A DNA stretch of 64,000 nucleotides from the NCBI RefSeq assembly GCF_027744825.2, contig NC_071350.1, positions 3,348,001 through 3,412,000 of the forward strand, written 5' to 3'. The position numbers and the translations under genes were made by a program. The notes below the pieces were generated by a model. That model saw only the letters and a list, made by a program, of their open reading frames with translations, was not told the origin of the DNA and ran no database searches. Below, one piece after another: positions 48,590 to 57,540 of the stretch (positions are counted from its first letter, which is position 1; each line of letters starts with the position of its first letter). The stretch comes from Synchiropus splendidus (lineage: Eukaryota; Chordata; Actinopteri; Syngnathiformes; Callionymidae).

Positions 48590-51500
48590 AGAGCGTGCGC
48601 GTGAGAGTGTCTTGCCACATAAAAGCATTAGTCCTAGGAAATGCTTCCTGTTATGACATGACTCATAATCTGTGGGAATTTGTGCGGATTAGCTCTGGCC
48701 ATGAGGTCGGAGGGAGAGGACGAATGTGGGGTTTAGACGTCTGACACACCGCTGACTTTACATTTGCGGATGATTTTGAAGGCGTAGAACGATGACCTTG
48801 CAAACCTCTGTGACTGCTTGCTGTCAGTCCGACACAGGAGGCATTCACTCTGGATGTCAATGGTGAACATCAATTTATACTTGTTCTTTAATCCATTTCT
48901 TACTCCATATTTAGAAAGATAAAATAGCAGGTTGAAATTATGAGAAAGAAAATACAGTACTAATACAATTGCTTGCTTTTACCCAATATTGCTGCCCTAC
49001 ATGTAAGTGATCTACGTAGCTGTGGGACAAATAAGGGTCATCTTATCTAATTCATGTTTAACATATTCAAAGTGTAATGAGCTCAATCGGACAGCAGGTG
49101 GCAGTAGCGGTAGACACAAGCAAAACTCGTTCTCCTTTTTTTTTTCTTCTAGTGAAATTGTACTTTGAGGCAAAGTGGGACCTATAAGTGAAGACTTACT
49201 TGTTGGAAGGCGGGTCATCAATGCGGTTTCCTAGCTGGGACTCGTGACTCTTGCTGCGAGTCAGCGTAATATTAGGAAGGAGGTGCAGCACTTTGCGGGA
49301 TGGCGGCGGTGGGGTGCAGGGTGGCTTCAACCGATGGCGCCGCTTGGATGGTGGCGTTATGGGTGGGGTGGAGGTACGTCCGTGTAACCGGGCCAATCGG
49401 GCTGCCGACATGGGGAACGGATCCTCGCAGTATGCATATGACGTCTGCGCATCTGGTGTGGGCACCGCTGACACGGAGCCAGATCGCGGGTGAGGGAAGG
49501 TCGCACAGGGGGTGGAAGGAGTGGAGTGAATGGCAGAGGGACGAGTGAGAGGAGACGGACTGTGGGAGCGAAGAGGAGTACCCAAGCCTGTTAGCTGGTC
49601 TGCGGTCAAAAGGGAGCCGCTGTCTCTTCTGTTAGGCTCTGAGAGCCAGGGACCCCCGTCCTCTCTCACTTCACCACCTGATCGATGCAAAACAACATTA
49701 AACTCCAGCTCAGTACCAATGCAGTCCTAAAAGTCTGAGTCCTGAAAATAAATTCATATTCTCACTGCATTTTTTGACAGCATCATACAAGATGCTTTGA
49801 AGTGAAACATGGGGAAATAGCACCGCAACGAAAATGTATGACACATTTTTGAGTGGAGGTTTTGAAGGGAAAATGTGTCAAGGATAAAAATTGTAAATAT
49901 TTAAAGGAGGATTAATATTACAGTACAAAGTAATGTTGGGAATATATTAAAATGTATAATTTAGGAGAAAAAATGTATGAACTACATACCAGGAAGTGAT
50001 GTACATACCTGACTCAGCAGCGCTCTTCAGACAGGAGAGGGCAGCACTCAGCCTGGCACATTCATCCGAGGTGAACCCTAGTCTTCTCATTGTATCTCTA
50101 ACCTGAGTGCCTGTCATCTGCTGTAAAACATCAAGAGATAATTTCGCCTCCACTGCCTGCAGAGGACAAGAACAGAGCGGGTATGAGACAGCAGAAACAC
50201 CTACGTTTCAGTACAGCAAGGAACAGCACAGCACATATCCAGACACGGAAACAGGAGATAGTCTGTGGAGGTTAGGATGTTTTCGGACAAGGGAAGTGCG
50301 CAAATCGCTTATCAGTCGAGTTAAACTGTGGCTCCAAGAGGGCAAACACTGAAACGAAAACTAGGGCAGTCTCAAACACTTGCGTGTGTGCACACGGTAA
50401 GCAAAAACAAGAGCAGACATTTCAACATCAGGGCTTCACAGAATGACTCATATCAACAAAATTAAACTGGCATTATGTAACTTTGGAGAAGAGGGACGGC
50501 TCAATGTCAAACGCTTGTTTTGCAGCTCCTCAGAGGGGGGCTACCAGGTTTCTCTGACCTTTCTCACAGTGTGTTTACTGTCACCACACAATTAACACTG
50601 TTAGCCTGTCAAGCAACACCATCTGACCAGGTAGTCCGAGTAGAGCCTGCAAGCTGGGTCTGGTTCTCCTGACGTTCTCATGCATTCTTGGGGTTTGATC
50701 CATGTAGCTTAGTTTAATGTCAACCAATCTGTAATGGACATTGCTCAGCATTTGAATGGATCCATTTTGAGTCCGTGTGCTGATATTTTGTTTTTGTAAG
50801 ACCCTAACCTCCACTTCTCCTTCACAACAACAAAGACTCATGAACATGGATGAAGTTCATGTTGACCAAAAGATTTCATCCGAGGTAAGGCAGCAGATTC
50901 AAACCAAGAAACAGCATTCCCACTGACCACGGAGGAAAAATAAATTCAAGCTAGACAGATAAGCAAGAAAGATAAGTAAATGTTGATCAAGATGTCTCCC
51001 AGGTATATTGTTAGCTCGCCAATGCTAGCCAAATACAGAACTCAAGGCTCCTAGCTTAATGTCGTGTTACACAACGGAGCTGGTGGAACAACAGTGAACC
51101 TGTGCTAGGAACTGAGACAACCACAATGAGACTGCGGTTTGGTGAAGTTTATTTTCTGTATATTGAAACCAGTCCACAGTCATGTCACGTTCGCGGTACA
51201 ACAGAACAAAACGTTTAAAATTTGAATTATTTACTTGGAAGGTGACGTTTATGATGAGTGACTCACGACCAATTGAGCCACGATGGAGAGTTACTGCCTT
51301 GGATTTGGTTTTCTTTTCAATGAAATATTCCGCTTTCATATCACTATTTCAGATGCTTGTAGCTTGACGACTGTTTGAGATAATGGGATTTATGAACCAA
51401 TGGAGAAACACTTCCTCTCTGAAGTAACAATGATGATGGCTGGGCATCGTTGTTGCTAATGGCGGAACCGTGAACACCACACCTGCCGCTTTTTCCAACT

Positions 51501-52616
51501 TCTTTTCAACATTGTCCCCCTCTCTCTCTCTCCTGGACACATCGTACCAGTATGTACTGGTTATGAACTGTGACAAGATGACAAATGGACTCGCCATACG
51601 TCACTTTCCGTCCCACTGTACGATCATCATCAGAATGTGGATATTCCTCTTCAAATTCTGAGTTAGTCACATTTGTTCTCTTGCTCTCAGCTATGCTCCT
51701 TCTACAAAACTACAACATTCCTTGTCTCTTCGAACAGGGGCTGGTTTTCAAACTCAATTTACTCCAAAACTTTGATAGAAACACAACCATAAATGACGCT
51801 CAGACGGAAGTCACACGAGTTCTGCTTGTGCATCAGGCTCCATATTTGCAGCTCGACTCCTTTAAATGCAGCGATGCTGCTTGTTGCTTGAAGGAGTGCC
51901 CCAATAAATTTGACTAAATTGTGAGGGTATTGTGTAAAATGTGAACTTCCAGTTTCAATGTTTGTACATAGCAATTTATCTTAGTTCGAAGTTTACCTGA
52001 AAAAGACAAAAGAAATGTAAGTAAAATGCAGACGGCGATGTCTGATACTGAATTAGGGCAGGAAATATTCCCCACAGATTTATCGCACATCTGAATATTT
52101 CATGCCGTAAAAGCCAGTATCACAGAGGAAAATGTTTGGGGACAAGTAGAGGGGGGCAGACATATTGGGGAGAAATTCCTCATGCAAATAAAAATCTCTC
52201 AGTAGTGTTCTAACATGACAAAGACAGAAGTAGCAGCAGGCTGGTAACAAGAGCTGTCAAGCAGAGTTGCTACTACATTTCATCTGTACGTCTTCATTGA
52301 AACGTTCACTGATATTTTGAAGAAATAGCTACACTGGATATTGGGCAACATTTTCAAAACTTCACTTTAGTGTCACTTCAAATGGTTTTGACTTCAAAGC
52401 ATTTAATAAAACACGTATGCTTCAGTAGACCAGAGGGAAAGAGATTTCCCATCAGAGGAAACAAACACCACCTACCTCTATGAGCTCCTGTCGAAGGTTG
52501 ATGGTGCGCAGCCAGTCTCGTAAGCGTGGGTAGCTGTCTAGAGCCTCGGGCCGCTCTGTCTCTGGCACTTTCTGCTTGCACTGCAGCTGTTTACAGATGT
52601 ATTTCATCAGCTTCAC
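39900..52616 (-). CDS. ksr1: ksr1, kinase suppressor of Ras 1 (19 exons; N-terminus outside window)
   Basis: A scaffold pseudokinase that brings RAF, MEK and ERK together at the membrane in Ras signalling. Nineteen minus-strand exons with GT-AG borders join in phase to 2706 bases, 901 residues plus stop. In order: CA1 helical domain (1-97), Pro/Ser-rich region with PPPPSRK and the 14-3-3 type site RSKSHES, a C1 zinc finger (about 327-371), the second 14-3-3 type site RRTESVPS, a Ser/Pro-rich block with two ERK-docking FxFP motifs (FNFP, FIFP), an acidic Glu/Asp run, and the kinase-like domain (about 600-890). Hallmarks of KSR are present: VAIR in place of VAIK, HKD in place of HRD, with DFG and APE kept. 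[13 protein letters not shown] and [10 protein letters not shown] favour KSR1 over KSR2, although exon 4 (KKNKLPLN) resembles KSR2. The missing part is about 80 residues ahead of [10 protein letters not shown]. Neighbours EVI2 and OMG fit human 17q11.2 content. Confidence 0.96.
40130..40265 (-). CDS. ksr1: ksr1 exon: kinase-like C-lobe
   Basis: 136 bases coding [20 protein letters not shown] then [20 protein letters not shown] and GKEVT. Acceptor TTTTTGTCTCTCAG, donor CACT|GTGAGT. Confidence 0.95.
41249..41380 (-). CDS. ksr1: ksr1 exon: activation segment, APE motif
   Basis: 132 bases coding [20 protein letters not shown] to [10 protein letters not shown]. The APE motif and the conserved aspartate of helix F are visible. 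A run of 19 guanines lies about 60 bases upstream of it in the intron (41440-41458). Confidence 0.95.
41440..41458. repeat. G19 homopolymer
   Basis: Uninterrupted run of G about 60 bases upstream (in transcript sense) of the APE-motif exon of ksr1. On the transcribed RNA it is a C-tract, part of the pyrimidine-rich end of the intron. Length is likely to be unreliable in sequencing. Confidence 0.95.
41657..41790 (-). CDS. ksr1: ksr1 exon: catalytic-loop and DFG segment
   Basis: 134 bases. Codes [43 protein letters not shown] in place of HRD and an intact DFG are as in other KSRs. Confidence 0.96.
41890..41985. repeat. foldback-family half copy in ksr1 intron
   Basis: AGTTTCATGAAACAGGATCC, CAGTAGGTGGCACTCTTGC and then GAGGTTTCATTGAAATAG. 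It lacks the inverted second end and runs into a different repeat starting TAGGGATGGGTGACATGG. Confidence 0.7.
42385..42432. repeat. perfect 18-bp inverted repeat
   Basis: TCCCTGAACAAAAGCAAA at 42385-42402 and its exact reverse complement at 42415-42432, with a 12-base loop. In a ksr1 intron. Confidence 0.95.
42480..42503. repeat. (TTGAA)n microsatellite
   Basis: About five tandem TTGAA units, in a ksr1 intron. Confidence 0.9.
44036..44132 (-). CDS. ksr1: ksr1 exon: kinase-like domain, helix D-E
   Basis: 97 bases coding [20 protein letters not shown] then [12 protein letters not shown]. Matches KSR closely. Acceptor TTTCTTTGGCAG, donor AAAG|GTGACT. Confidence 0.95.
44209..44405 (-). CDS. 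ksr1: ksr1 exon: kinase-like N-lobe
   Basis: 197 bases, from [18 protein letters not shown] to APPHLAIIT. It shows the KSR-specific arginine in VAIR where active kinases have the catalytic lysine, the alpha-C region [15 protein letters not shown], and the hinge side. It is separated from the exon before by only 60 bases. Confidence 0.96.
44406..44465 (-). other. 60-nt stop-free in-frame intron in ksr1
   Basis: Bounded by AAG|GTGAGG and GGTCCAG|GGT. Length is 60, a multiple of three, with no stop codon, so retention would add 20 residues ([20 protein letters not shown]) between IGK and GRWGKV in the nucleotide-binding loop. KSR family alignment says it is normally removed. Confidence 0.8.
44466..44774 (-). 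CDS. ksr1: ksr1 exon: acidic tract and start of kinase-like domain
   Basis: 309 bases. The first two-fifths is almost entirely Glu and Asp from GAG/GAC/GAT repeats (about 44650-44770); then [28 protein letters not shown] and the start of the nucleotide-binding loop, LGELIGK. The acidic run is longer than I recall for mammals and probably varies in length between individuals. Confidence 0.95.
45084..45147 (-). CDS. ksr1: ksr1 exon: start of acidic region
   Basis: 64 bases coding [20 protein letters not shown] plus one Glu. Acceptor TTTTCATTGTCAG, donor GAGGAG|GTAATT. It leads directly into the acidic tract of the next exon. Confidence 0.85.
45226..45274 (-). CDS. ksr1: ksr1 micro-exon
   Basis: 49 bases coding (D)[15 protein letters not shown](V). 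Acceptor TTTTTGCAG, donor CAGT|GTAAGC. Both split codons are consistent with flanking exons. Confidence 0.82.
45488..45529 (-). CDS. ksr1: ksr1 micro-exon with second FxFP motif
   Basis: 42 bases coding (A)[13 protein letters not shown](D). The acceptor AACCAAAAG is atypical, but it is the only AG that gives the conserved YF..RQQFIFP in phase. Confidence 0.88.
45687..45855 (-). CDS. ksr1: ksr1 exon: Ser/Pro-rich CA4 block
   Basis: 169 bases, starting [20 protein letters not shown] and ending RFNFP. The SSSNPSST run and the FNFP ERK-docking motif are KSR hallmarks. Donor CCCG|GTACGG. Confidence 0.95.
45983..46255. repeat. foldback-family copy interrupted by another repeat
   Basis: Starts GAGGTTTCATGAAACAGTGT and CCACTAGATGGCAATCC, is cut near 46078 by a common teleost repeat (TACTGGAGCCTATCCCAGCA, CCCTGGACAGGTCGCCAGTC, to about 46215), and resumes with AATGAAATCTCACATCATTT. 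It lies in a ksr1 intron. Confidence 0.75.
46728..46837 (-). CDS. ksr1: ksr1 exon: 14-3-3 site region
   Basis: 110 bases. Contains [18 protein letters not shown], the conserved 14-3-3 type phospho-site of KSR proteins, then [12 protein letters not shown]. Its acceptor is weak in pyrimidines (TTATGTGACCAG), but frame and sequence leave little doubt. Confidence 0.93.
46907..46968 (-). CDS. ksr1: ksr1 exon: C1 zinc finger, second half
   Basis: 62 bases coding [20 protein letters not shown]. It supplies the remaining His-X2-Cys-X6-Cys ligands, so the zinc finger is complete. Donor CCAA|GTGAGT. Confidence 0.95.
47052..47135 (-). CDS. ksr1: ksr1 exon: C1 zinc finger, first half
   Basis: 84 bases coding [20 protein letters not shown] then GVKCKHC. 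It holds four of the zinc-binding cysteines in C-X2-C-X9-C-X2-C spacing; the first histidine is the last full residue of the previous exon. Confidence 0.95.
47214..47247 (-). CDS. ksr1: ksr1 micro-exon before the C1 domain
   Basis: Only 34 bases, coding (M)[10 protein letters not shown](R). A nearer AG lies nine bases upstream of the chosen acceptor. The one used here (GCAGGCAG|TG) is the choice that keeps frame with the exon before. It ends at TAG|GTAACA. Confidence 0.85.
47899..48080 (-). CDS. ksr1: ksr1 exon: linker before the C1 domain
   Basis: 182 bases. Begins [17 protein letters not shown], which resembles the equivalent KSR2 linker; the KSR1 form I remember lacks it. It splits codons at both ends, and both splits agree with the neighbouring exons. 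It may be a retained ancestral KSR exon or an alternatively spliced cassette. Confidence 0.85.
48558..48587. repeat. (TG)n microsatellite
   Basis: About fifteen TG units in the ksr1 intron between the CA2 and linker exons. Confidence 0.95.
49200..49677 (-). CDS. ksr1: ksr1 exon: proline/serine-rich region (CA2)
   Basis: 478 bases. Low-complexity Ser/Pro/Thr-rich sequence ending in the conserved block [18 protein letters not shown] and [17 protein letters not shown]. The serine in RSKSHES corresponds to the known 14-3-3/C-TAK1 site of KSR1. The donor is AACAA|GTAAGT. Confidence 0.93.
50009..50156 (-). CDS. ksr1: ksr1 exon: CA1 domain, second part
   Basis: 148 bases, 49 codons plus one base; encodes [14 protein letters not shown] to [22 protein letters not shown] is typical of the KSR SAM-like helical domain. 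Acceptor TCCTCTGCAG, donor TCAG|GTATGT. Confidence 0.95.
50157..52475 (-). other. ksr1 intron between the CA1 exons
   Basis: 2.3 kb. 50460-50900 and 51180-51700 have the mixed, both-strand-open character of old mobile-element insertions, but I cannot name a family. Nothing else recognised. Confidence 0.3.
52476..52616 (-). CDS. ksr1: ksr1 exon: CA1 domain, first part
   Basis: Encodes [10 protein letters not shown] through INLRQELIE (47 codons, phase 0 at both ends). The acceptor is CTCCCTGCAG and the donor GAG|GTAGGT. It is the most 5' ksr1 exon found. The preceding exon should end in a sequence like TQQEIRTLE, which I could not find between here and 64000. Confidence 0.95.
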
Positions 52617-54559
52617 CTGCAGGGAGCAACAGAGAACACCAGTTAGGTGGGAGGAGACGGAGGAGGAGGATGGATGAATGTTGCGGTCCTACTAAAGCTT
52701 GGATCTTCAGAAGATCACCTGAAGTGACGATAAACATTACAGTTCATGTAAAACAGTAGTCATAAGAAGCTAAGTGGCCTTTTTGATATTACAGTCAATG
52801 ATGTCTTCAGAACAGATGCAGGGCTCAAACTCAAACATCCCTGGATCAGAAACTCAGTAACAACTAAGAGAAGAATTGAACGTTTTGTTTTGACGCTGGC
52901 CTCTTCTCGAAAACAGCACCCTGCAGAGCTTGTGACTTCCAGATGAAAACACAACACAATAGGCATTCACGTTACACAATTGGCACATGCTAGCTTCAAC
53001 ATTGACCCATCTGGTGCTTCTTGAAATTGGACACATTTGGTTTCTCCCACATAAACTGAGCATCAGCCCATCACAAGGCAACTCAAGGCATCTACAGAAG
53101 AAGTGCCGAGAGATCAAAGCCTGCATGGAAATGTGGAGGAACGGGGATTTAAGTGACTTTGAATTCACAGAGCCTGATATGAAAAAGGGATGTCCAGTGA
53201 GCAGCAGTTGTATGTATGTCCGCGGTCAGAGGTCATCATGAAAAGTGTGAAGACTGGTTCCGCATTATACAAGGACAACTATAACTTGAACAACCACTCA
53301 CTACAACCACTTTTCTTCCATGGTGACAATGACAACCTAGACATGAGTTTTCTATGACGTTGACATGAAAAGATGGTTGCAAACTAGTTGGTCTGTCAGA
53401 TGTTCAAAATGCTTGGCATTTCTTCATTGGTCTGGTATTGGTATTAGGTCACGCCCACCACCTGGCATGCAGCGCCCATTCTGCACCTGAAAATGACAAT
53501 GCACAGCAAAAGGAGACTGCGGTACTCGTGGCAATATCCTGTTAATACCAAATGCAGCAGTATTATTTGACAATTGGTTTGTGATTAATTCTTTTGGGGT
53601 AGAAAGTAGGGAGAAGCAGAAAACACGCAGGGAGTGCTTGTGTTACAGTTAAAGTCATTCTCGTTGACACCGTGGTATTTTGTCAAAACAACTTCATGAG
53701 GCAGACAAAGAGGTGCATCTCAAATACACAGCACATGCATCATGGATATATATATTTTTTTAAATACTTTTTTATACTTTTTTATAAAGATACAAAACAC
53801 CCATTTTGAGCGCTGTTTATTCACCTTTATACTCTATATATACTTTGTACACAGAGAGTAATATGACTAATATGTGACTAAAAACCAATAAGTATTTCCG
53901 TCCAAAACACTAAAACTAAGATGCCTGCCAAAAACAACGTACAACAGCTCGAACCCTGAAGACCACACCAGCTGTCTCTTCTGTCAGCAGAAAACAGGAA
54001 ACTGGGGCGAGAGATCACAAAGGCTCACTACAATTGGACAGTAGAAGAAACATGTTGCAGGTGTGATGAGCCTCGATTTCTGCTGCGACATTCAAATGGT
54101 CAGCGTAACCCAGCAACTTCAGACGAGAGGCGGGGTTGCCAACTTATCACAGGACATGGAGACAAACCACCATCCAGGGACTTTCATACCTGTGGACTAT
54201 TTGAGTACTCAGTAAATCTCTGTATGTTTTGACTATTTAGTACAGATACAAAACTTAATTTGCTTCCATGACAACTTAGTGTCACATGAGTTGAACAGAA
54301 AAAATACAAGTCAAACCCATTGTCTCATTTTAAAAAGGCCCAACAATACTTTCAAACAACTATGTGGAAAAAATGTGTAAGTATTCGGTTTAAATTCCCA
54401 ATCTATAATCAGTTCAAATTACAATAAACAATAAATATGCCTGAAAAATTAAAAACAAATGAATGAGCAACAACCGACCACATTTTTTGATATTTCAATT
54501 GTAAATGTACATATTTAAATTCGTCATCAAAGTGAGTGCAATGTATTTCGGCTCATACA

Positions 54560-54770
54560 ACAGACAAACACACACACAAACGTTTCTATCTCTGTATTTG
54601 TGAGGACCACTCACTGCCATAATGCTTTTGCCCACAACTCACCCTAAACCTAACCTCAACCTCAACCTCAACCATGACTCTAAACCAAACCTAAATCTAA
54701 TCATATACATCCAGATATTGAGACGTCTTCATCCTCAAATTGAGGCTTAATCTCACGCGGTCGAGCCAAA
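54560..54770. repeat. teleost interspersed repeat copy (CACACA/GTGAGGACC type)
   Basis: CTCTGTATTTGTGAGGACCA, ACCCTAAACCTAACCTCAAC, then CATCCTCAAATTGAGGCTTA. The same order occurs at 62310-62460 and partly at 62570-62700 and 30910-30965. It matches a short repeat that is frequent in fish genomes. Confidence 0.65.
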
Positions 54771-55395
54771 TGGCATAAGGTCATGATTAAAAATGCAATT
54801 AAATAACTAAATATTGAGTTTAGAAATGCAACTCCAATTTACATATTTCTACACCGATATCATCAACAACATGGTAGAAATGACTATTTCAGTTTCCTTT
54901 TCTTTTCAGCACAGCACTTGCCTCCCGGACCTCAGTTGCACTCTGATGTAGTTTTCCAGAAGAGCTATCAGATAGACAAGTCCATGTTAACAGAAGCCTT
55001 GAGGTCTGTCTGCCACAATATTTTCAGTCATTTAATTAAAATAAATATCCAAGATGAATAATTGAGCCACGATTCATTACAAACTGCCAATAAAAGGAAT
55101 CTGATAAGAAACAACAACACAGTCTGTATCTTGTATTACAATGAACTCCGTGGTATTGGTTTGCATCGGTCCTAGTTGTGACACGGTATGGAGTGTCTCC
55201 TTATCTCGCCGTCTATCAGTAACAGTCCATTACAGCAGGTGGCACCTTCAGATGAGCGGCTCGACACCAGCTACCTCTTGACCTGCCGCCTGCTACTCTA
55301 GTACCGGAGCCACAATGACGAGCGCACGTCTTTCGCTGCCTATTCTTTGCACACAGACGGAGCTATTACACTGAAACTCTAGTAAAAGTTCGGCC

Positions 55396-55746
55396 TTGGC
55401 ATGCAAAAAGATTTGCTCGCAGCTCAACAGCAGCCAGCTAAAGCATCTCTACTGCAACAAAGAGAAGAAAAAAAAGAATCCCATCAACTCTATTCAGCTC
55501 TATATCTGTGAAGCAAACCGACAACTTCAACGTTCCAAACGTAACATCTGTGTACTGTATATTGGAAAGAAGGGGAAAACAGTGATTCCATCATGTAGCT
55601 TTGACCGGCTGCTGAAGCGCATTCAAATCATGACCTCACTTTCTGATATCGTCAACTGGATTGTGGCTTTGGAGAGGACTTGCTATCAGGTTTCTGAGGA
55701 GAAGGGCAGTTGTGTTTGTGGTCACTCTGGTTCAGTGTTGGACTAA
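55396..55746 (+). other. unrecognised 116-codon ORF
   Basis: Open from an ATG at 55396 to TAA. Lys-rich N-terminal half; no domain recognised, no splice signals needed. It follows a moderately GC-rich stretch (55230-55380). Could be chance or a mobile-element relic. Confidence 0.12.
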
Positions 55747-56999
55747 AAGGTGGTCAACCATTGGTCACTTGTATTATTAGCAAATCAGTTTGTGATGACA
55801 AGAAGTATTTCAAAGATGCAGAGGATTGATTGTGAAGACCACTCATCTTTGCAGATGACGTGATATCAAACAGTGCAGACAAGAAATAAAAACTTTAATA
55901 CTATCTGAGTCTATATAAGCCATAAACATGTACACACATTGTCGGTTGATTTACTCGGACATCAAAACCGCCAGCTCTTGTCGATCCAATGACGAGGGCA
56001 AAGTGGAGGTGCCGTGGTCTCTTACAATCTGGGTACATCCGTAAAATCTGAATGACGTCAACTGTCTTCTCATTACCATGCAGAAAAGGAACTACGCATT
56101 TCCATTTTGTGAGGTCAAGAATGTAAACATTACACTTTTCATTTCTCAGTTTTGGACAATGTTGTCTGATGAAAAAGATTCAGAAACTGGTTTGCAGTCG
56201 AGACTAGACACCTTCATTCATATAATTTTCAGGGGGTGACAGGGTTCTCTGCAGCTGACAGTTGAGGACGATAGTTCTGTGAAGTTTGGATTTTGTTTCA
56301 TGTCACACAGTTGACATTTGAGGTCAGTCAGGGTGGATGGCTGTTGGGAAGGAGAGACAGGAAACCCACTCCCCCATCTGACTTTCTCATTGTCATAAAC
56401 ACAGCGGGACCTCTTTACCAGCATATGATGAACGTGCCAAAAAAAAAAAAAACTGACAAGACTCACATCCACCGACCAACACAATGTCAGAGAGGGTACA
56501 AGTAAGGAGCTCAGACTGATGGTGGAATCTAAATCAATTGCTTAAACACTAGCCAGCAGAAGGAGACCTTTGTGTGGCTAATGAGCTAGCCTCCTGCTTT
56601 ACTACCTAATATACTAGTTTAGCCCTCTGACGTCAGGTTACCTAGCAACCCTTCTTCTGAGTCGTCAGCAGAGTTTCATTGGGATTTTTCATATTTATGT
56701 GCAGCACATCCCTGACATAAAACAGCACATCTAAATGTTAAAACACTCATCTTTCTTTCATACTGACGCAAGCCTTAAACAAGAAGTATCCCTCTAATTT
56801 CCCACGGATTTGACAAATGTGTGTTGAAATTTCAGAAGACATGGCGAGAGATAATAACAGGCCCTATATGCATTATTTTTGGTGCAGAGTGGAGGAAACA
56901 GCCATTGACGTGTGGCTTGGAGGAGCGAGGAAGGGAGGAAGGGAGGGAGGGTTGGGGAGGAGGGATGGCGTCAGAACCCACCTGTCAGCCGAGCTAAAC

Positions 57000-57540
57000 A
57001 ACACCATGGCAACGGCCTAATGCTGCAAAGGGATGAGTGACAGCCAGGGTGTCAGCCAGCATAGAGAGGAGTGGAGACCTAGCAGCCGCCTGCCTGACAC
57101 AGCAGACTCGGGGAGCAGATCCCACTGCTCCAATTGGCTCCTGCTGACGCAGGCACATCGCTGCACCTGCCAAGGATACGCTCCTCTGTCTGCAAGCGCT
57201 GCCATCAGCTAAATATGAACATAAACGCCTGTGGGCCATCAGTGAGAGATCCAGAGAAGGGCATCATAGCAAAAAAGCAGGGCGAGGGCTCCGACAGTGT
57301 CATTTAATCAGGTGTTTTCAACATACGTTGCAGTAAATTATGGGCTGTGCATCACACGCAGTAATGCCGTTTGTCCAGAACAATGGCCTGCAGCCCCTCC
57401 TCCATCATTATCTCCTGTGCAAATTGACCTCACAGCATAGGGGAGGGGAGGAGGGACATATTTACATGCTTGGCCTTTGGCCTTGTTTTGGATCATACGT
57501 GCCGAATAAAACGGCTCTCCTTTCACAAAACCACATATTT
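57000..57540. promoter_or_regulatory. candidate conserved noncoding block in ksr1 intron
   Basis: Complex, non-repetitive sequence of balanced composition in an AT-rich intron, with no long reading frame. Dense with factor-like motifs: AACAATGG (SOX type), CTAAATATGAACATAAAC (MEF2/FOX type), TGACAGCCAGG, TTTAATCAGG. This is a judgement from sequence texture only; conservation was not tested. Confidence 0.25.

Noticed and set aside
57110..57185. Possible N-terminal ksr1 exon (CTCCTGCTGACGCAGG on the plus strand)
   Set aside because: Translation on the minus strand does not give the expected TQQEIRTLE-type sequence and no suitable donor follows.
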